Of a stretch of 64,000 nucleotides of DNA, positions 61,153-64,000 are shown in pieces. The notes below the pieces were generated by a model. The model searched no databases and was not told where the DNA came from. It was given only the letters and a program-made list of their open reading frames with translations. Source of the DNA: Methylosinus sp. LW4 (GTDB taxonomy: Bacteria > Pseudomonadota > Alphaproteobacteria > Rhizobiales > Beijerinckiaceae); the NCBI RefSeq assembly GCF_000379125.1, contig NZ_KB900626.1, positions 3,234,667-3,298,666 on the forward strand, in the 5' to 3' direction. A program made the position numbers and the translations under genes. Within the stretch, counting starts at the first letter, position 1. Every line of letters starts with the position of its first letter.

Positions 61153-62643
61153 TCAAGCGACCCGCTTCGGCACGAGACGCTCGCTCGCCAGCGCCTGCTG
61201 AGCGCCGGAGACGCCGGCTTCCGTATATTCGGCGTCCTCGTTCACGCCCCAGACGTCATAGACGGCGCGGCCGGCGATGATGTTGAGCGCGGTCAACATA
61301 CCGGTCATCATCGCATGATCCTGGTTGTTGTATTTGTGCATGCCGTTGCGGCCGACGAGATGCAGGCCCGGATAGCGCGCCGCCAGCTCGAGACGAATCG
61401 CCTGCACATTGGCGGCGTAGGAATCGTCATAGACCGGATAGGCCTTGGCCTGACGCACGACGCAGGCGTCGCGCACATCCTCCGCCTTCATGAGGCCGAT
61501 CTTCGCGATCTCGTCCTTGGCGAGCGCGACGAGATCGGCGTCCGCCGCGTTCCACAATCCATCGCCCTCGAAGCAGAAATATTCGAGGCCGAGACAAGTG
61601 GAGACGCCATCGGCGATCATCTCCGGCGACCAGGATTTGAAATTCTGCACGCGGCCGACCTTCACCGACGGATCATGAATATAGATCCAATTGTCTGGGA
61701 ACTCCTCCTGCGGCCGTCCGATCAGCACGACTGTGAGAAAATCGCGATAGGCGAGCGCGCGCGCGTTGAAGAGGCTGAGCGGCGTCGGCGTCAGCGCATT
61801 CATCACCTCGCGCAGCGGCGCGGAGGAGAGCACATTGCGCGCGCGATGCGTCTCGACGACGCCTTGCGCATCGCGCGTCGTGACGGTCCAAATTCCGCTC
61901 GCTTCATCGAAAGCGAGCTGCTCGACCTTGCAGCCCATTCGCAGACCGCCGCCGAGCTTCTGCATCTTGCGCGCGGCGGCTTCCCACATCATGCCGGGGC
62001 CGCGACGCGGATAGCGGAAGGATTCGATCAGCGTCTTCGCCGCGTTGCCGGATTTGCGGAGCTTCAAGGAGCGGCGCAATCCGTCGATGATCGCCGCGCC
62101 GAGGCTGAGGCCCTTGATGCGCTGCGCCGCCCAATCGGCGGAGATGTCGTCGCAGCTCATGCCCCATACTTTTTCGGTATAGGTCTTGAAGAAAATGCCG
62201 AACAGCCGTTCGCCGAACTGATTGCGCACCCATTGATGAAAGGAGCGCGGCTCCTTCACCGGAAAGGCCTTGGCGAAGGCGAAGGACGCCATGCACAGCG
62301 CGCTCTCGAAGAGCCCGAGATTCTTCAGCGCCTCGAAAGCCTTCAGCGGATAGGCGTAGAATTTCTCGCGATAGAAGATGCGCGACAGACGCGGCCGCTC
62401 GATGAAATCATGCGGGAGAATCTCGTCCCACAGATCGACGATCTCTTTCGATTTCGAGAAGAAGCGGTGACCGCCTATGTCGAAGAGAAAGCCCTTGTAG
62501 CTCGCGGTGCGGCTGATGCCGCCGACATAGGATCGGTCCTGCTCGAGGACGAGAACCTCGCGGCCGTTCTTCGCTAGAACAAAAGCGGCGGTGAGGCCCG
62601 CAGGCCCTGCGCCGATCACTATCGATTCGATGATCTCGCCCAT
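61153..62643 (-). CDS. FAD-dependent amine-oxidase/UGM-like flavoprotein
   Basis: This 496-residue flavoprotein has the FAD site VIGAGPAGLTAAFVLAKNGREVLVLEQ, then GGISRTASYKGFLFDIGGHRFFSKSKEIVDLWDEIL. That start is shared by protoporphyrinogen-oxidase-like and UDP-galactopyranose-mutase-like enzymes that stand next to GtrA and glycosyltransferases. The middle has FFKTYTEKVWGMSCDDISADWAAQRIKGLSL and the C-terminal FAD part LHLVGRNGMHKYNNQDHAMMTG. It probably modifies a nucleotide or lipid-linked sugar. It is first in a five-gene unit. The ATG at 62643 is the family-like start. Confidence 0.82.
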   Translation of the reverse strand: MGEIIESIVIGAGPAGLTAAFVLAKNGREVLVLEQDRSYVGGISRTASYKGFLFDIGGHRFFSKSKEIVDLWDEILPHDFIERPRLSRIFYREKFYAYPLKAFEALKNLGLFESALCMASFAFAKAFPVKEPRSFHQWVRNQFGERLFGIFFKTYTEKVWGMSCDDISADWAAQRIKGLSLGAAIIDGLRRSLKLRKSGNAAKTLIESFRYPRRGPGMMWEAAARKMQKLGGGLRMGCKVEQLAFDEASGIWTVTTRDAQGVVETHRARNVLSSAPLREVMNALTPTPLSLFNARALAYRDFLTVVLIGRPQEEFPDNWIYIHDPSVKVGRVQNFKSWSPEMIADGVSTCLGLEYFCFEGDGLWNAADADLVALAKDEIAKIGLMKAEDVRDACVVRQAKAYPVYDDSYAANVQAIRLELAARYPGLHLVGRNGMHKYNNQDHAMMTGMLTALNIIAGRAVYDVWGVNEDAEYTEAGVSGAQQALASERLVPKRVA

Positions 62644-62733
62644 GACCGCCCTGAGACAAGCGTGGCGTGCGCCGGCCGCCCGCGTCACGCGGCCAGGCTC
62701 ACGGCACGTAGGGGCAGTATGGATGCGCTTTGG

Positions 62734-63909
62734 TTAACGCGCTGTTACGCTCAGGATGCCCGCATCGCCGCGTCGTTGCGCGCCGGCGAAGATCACGCGA
62801 TTGCGCCCCTCCGCCTTGGCGCGATAGAGCGCATCGTCGGCGACGCGGGTCATGGCGGCGAGATCCGGCGTCGCATCCTCGAGAACGGTGACGCCGACGC
62901 TGACGGTCGCCGCGCCGTCCGCGAGATGCGCGGCGTCATGGATGAAAGCCGAGCGAATGCGTTCGGCGATCGCCAATGCGCTCGTCCGATCGGCCGGAGA
63001 GAGGATGGCGACGAATTCCTCGCCGCCGATGCGCGCCAGCATGTCGCTCGATCGCGTGTTTCGCGTCGCCGTCGCGCCGAATACGGCCAGCACGCGGTCG
63101 CCCTCGGCATGGCCGAAGCGGTCGTTGATATATTTGAAATTGTCGAGATCGAAGACGAGCACCGCCGTCGACGGCGCCGGGGCCGACCGCTTCGCGCGCT
63201 CGACCGCCCGTTCGAAAGCTCGCCGATTGGGAAGGCCCGTCAACGGATCGACCATCGCCGCGACTTCTCTTCGCTTCGCGAGGCGCTCTTTGGAGAGCGT
63301 CGCCAATAGAAAGCCGAGAACGGCGATAAAGCCGGAGAGCTCGAGGAAGCGGTATTTCAGATAGGGGCTGGTGAGGAAGCTCGTTTCATTGACCGTGAGA
63401 AAGGGCGCGGCGATCGCGAGCGCAATTTCGAACCCCGCCTGCAGCGCGATGATCCAGGCCGTCACGCGAGACACGAAGAGGCGCTGGCCGCCGATTCGGT
63501 TGTAGCGGAACAATTGGACGGCGGCGGCGACTTCATAGATCGCCGAGATCGCGGAGACTTCTGAAATTCGAAAGTGAATATCGGCGCGCCACAGGCCGGC
63601 GGCCCAAATCACGCCGCCGAGCAGGGCCAGCAGCGGCCGAACCGGCTCGCCGACAAAAACGAGAATGCCCGTCCACAGCAGACCGCATGCCCATAAAGTG
63701 AGCGCGTTTCCGAAAATGATCGAGAGCCACTCGACCTCATTGCGGAAAGCGTAGCAGAGCGCCGAGGCGCCCGCCGTCGCGAAGACCGCGGCCCACCACC
63801 ATAATTCTTCGGCTTCTTCGTCGCTGCGCCAGATCGCATAGAGGAAGACGCCGAGCAGCGACAGCATGAAGGCGCCGAATAAATATAGGGTCGGCGCCAA
63901 TGCAATCAT
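62734..63909 (-). CDS. Membrane-bound diguanylate cyclase
   Basis: This 391-residue enzyme makes cyclic di-GMP. An N-terminal region of about seven hydrophobic segments (1-205, including WAAVFATAGASALCYAF and FIAVLGFLLATL) is a membrane sensor of unknown ligand. The GGDEF domain starts at DPLTGLPNRRAFERAV (221) and has the active motif GGEEF at 295-299. An inhibitory RxxD site (RSSD, 286-289) lies five residues before it, so product feedback is expected. It is a single gene, 90 bp upstream of the glycan operon on the same strand. Confidence 0.92.
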   Translation of the reverse strand: MIALAPTLYLFGAFMLSLLGVFLYAIWRSDEEAEELWWWAAVFATAGASALCYAFRNEVEWLSIIFGNALTLWACGLLWTGILVFVGEPVRPLLALLGGVIWAAGLWRADIHFRISEVSAISAIYEVAAAVQLFRYNRIGGQRLFVSRVTAWIIALQAGFEIALAIAAPFLTVNETSFLTSPYLKYRFLELSGFIAVLGFLLATLSKERLAKRREVAAMVDPLTGLPNRRAFERAVERAKRSAPAPSTAVLVFDLDNFKYINDRFGHAEGDRVLAVFGATATRNTRSSDMLARIGGEEFVAILSPADRTSALAIAERIRSAFIHDAAHLADGAATVSVGVTVLEDATPDLAAMTRVADDALYRAKAEGRNRVIFAGAQRRGDAGILSVTAR

Positions 63910-64000
63910 CGCGGTTCACGATCCTATGAGTTGCAAATTGCTCGAATGCCGAGAGTTTCCGCTCCTGGAGCGTAAGCGTAGCATCGAATATGCCATGGTC

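Overview
The window is GC-rich chromosomal DNA of an alphaproteobacterium. Several conserved gene orders point to the Hyphomicrobiales (Rhizobiales): chvI-chvG-hprK-EIIA-HPr, lptB-rpoN-hpf-ptsN, fabD/fabG/acpP/fabF/mltG/yicC/gmk, and phyR/nepR/ecfG. The carotenoid-type O-methyltransferase, the sulfide:quinone-oxidoreductase-like operon and the dispersed repeat families would fit a methylotroph/methanotroph relative such as Methylocystaceae. No diagnostic methane or methanol gene lies in the window, so the family is only a guess. I see no rRNA, tRNA, CRISPR array, insertion sequence, prophage or plasmid feature.

Layout. 0.2-4.3 kb: ceramide-glucosyltransferase-like GT21, Hsp20, a small secreted protein, ribosomal protein L32, an SDR and a TerB-like protein. 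4.4-12 kb: DEAD-box helicase, glpD, a reverse-strand methyltransferase, glpK and a coiled-coil porin. 12.5-16.5 kb: ChvI/ChvG envelope two-component system running into the regulatory PTS (HprK, EIIA-Man, HPr). 16.6-27 kb: a giant ACP-acyl-AMP ligase-PlsC fusion, an unknown membrane protein, purS-purQ, a CorA/ZntB transporter, two tandem acyltransferase-3 proteins and class II DAHP synthase. 27-29.5 kb: FTR1 plus cupredoxin (iron uptake), a lipoprotein and an orphan protein. 29.5-38 kb: the gmk-yicC-mltG-fabF-acpP-fabG-fabD block on the minus strand, interrupted by an Asn-rich outer-membrane beta-barrel gene on the plus strand. 38-44.5 kb: acs, a small membrane protein, an MFS transporter, a CrtF-like methyltransferase and a trypsin-like protease. 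44.4-47.7 kb: TetR-controlled SQR/DUF1641/scaffold operon. 47.8-53 kb: leuD, lptB, rpoN, hpf, ptsN. 53-55.3 kb: general stress response locus with a KGG stress protein. 55.4-56.8 kb: fumC. 57-62.6 kb: a tight five-gene membrane glycan-type operon. 62.7-63.9 kb: a diguanylate cyclase.

How the genes work together. The main theme is the envelope and its control: ChvG/ChvI, regulatory PTS with both arms (HprK/HPr/EIIA-Man and PtsN), sigma-54, LptB, fatty-acid synthesis, MltG, several porins and lipid- or glycan-modifying enzymes. Two regulatory circuits can be read directly from the DNA. One is an exact GGAAC-N16-CGTT sigma-EcfG promoter before nepR-ecfG, with a one-mismatch version before the KGG gene. 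The other is a pair of near-identical 16-bp palindromic sites before the TetR gene and before the SQR gene.

At least five families of palindromic intergenic repeats occur, two of them clearly in two copies. They sit preferentially between convergent genes. The best candidates for undescribed biology are the 57-62.6 kb glycan-type operon, the ACP-ligase-PlsC fusion, the poly-Asn barrel loops and the TetR/SQR operon with its cysteine-deficient scaffold protein.
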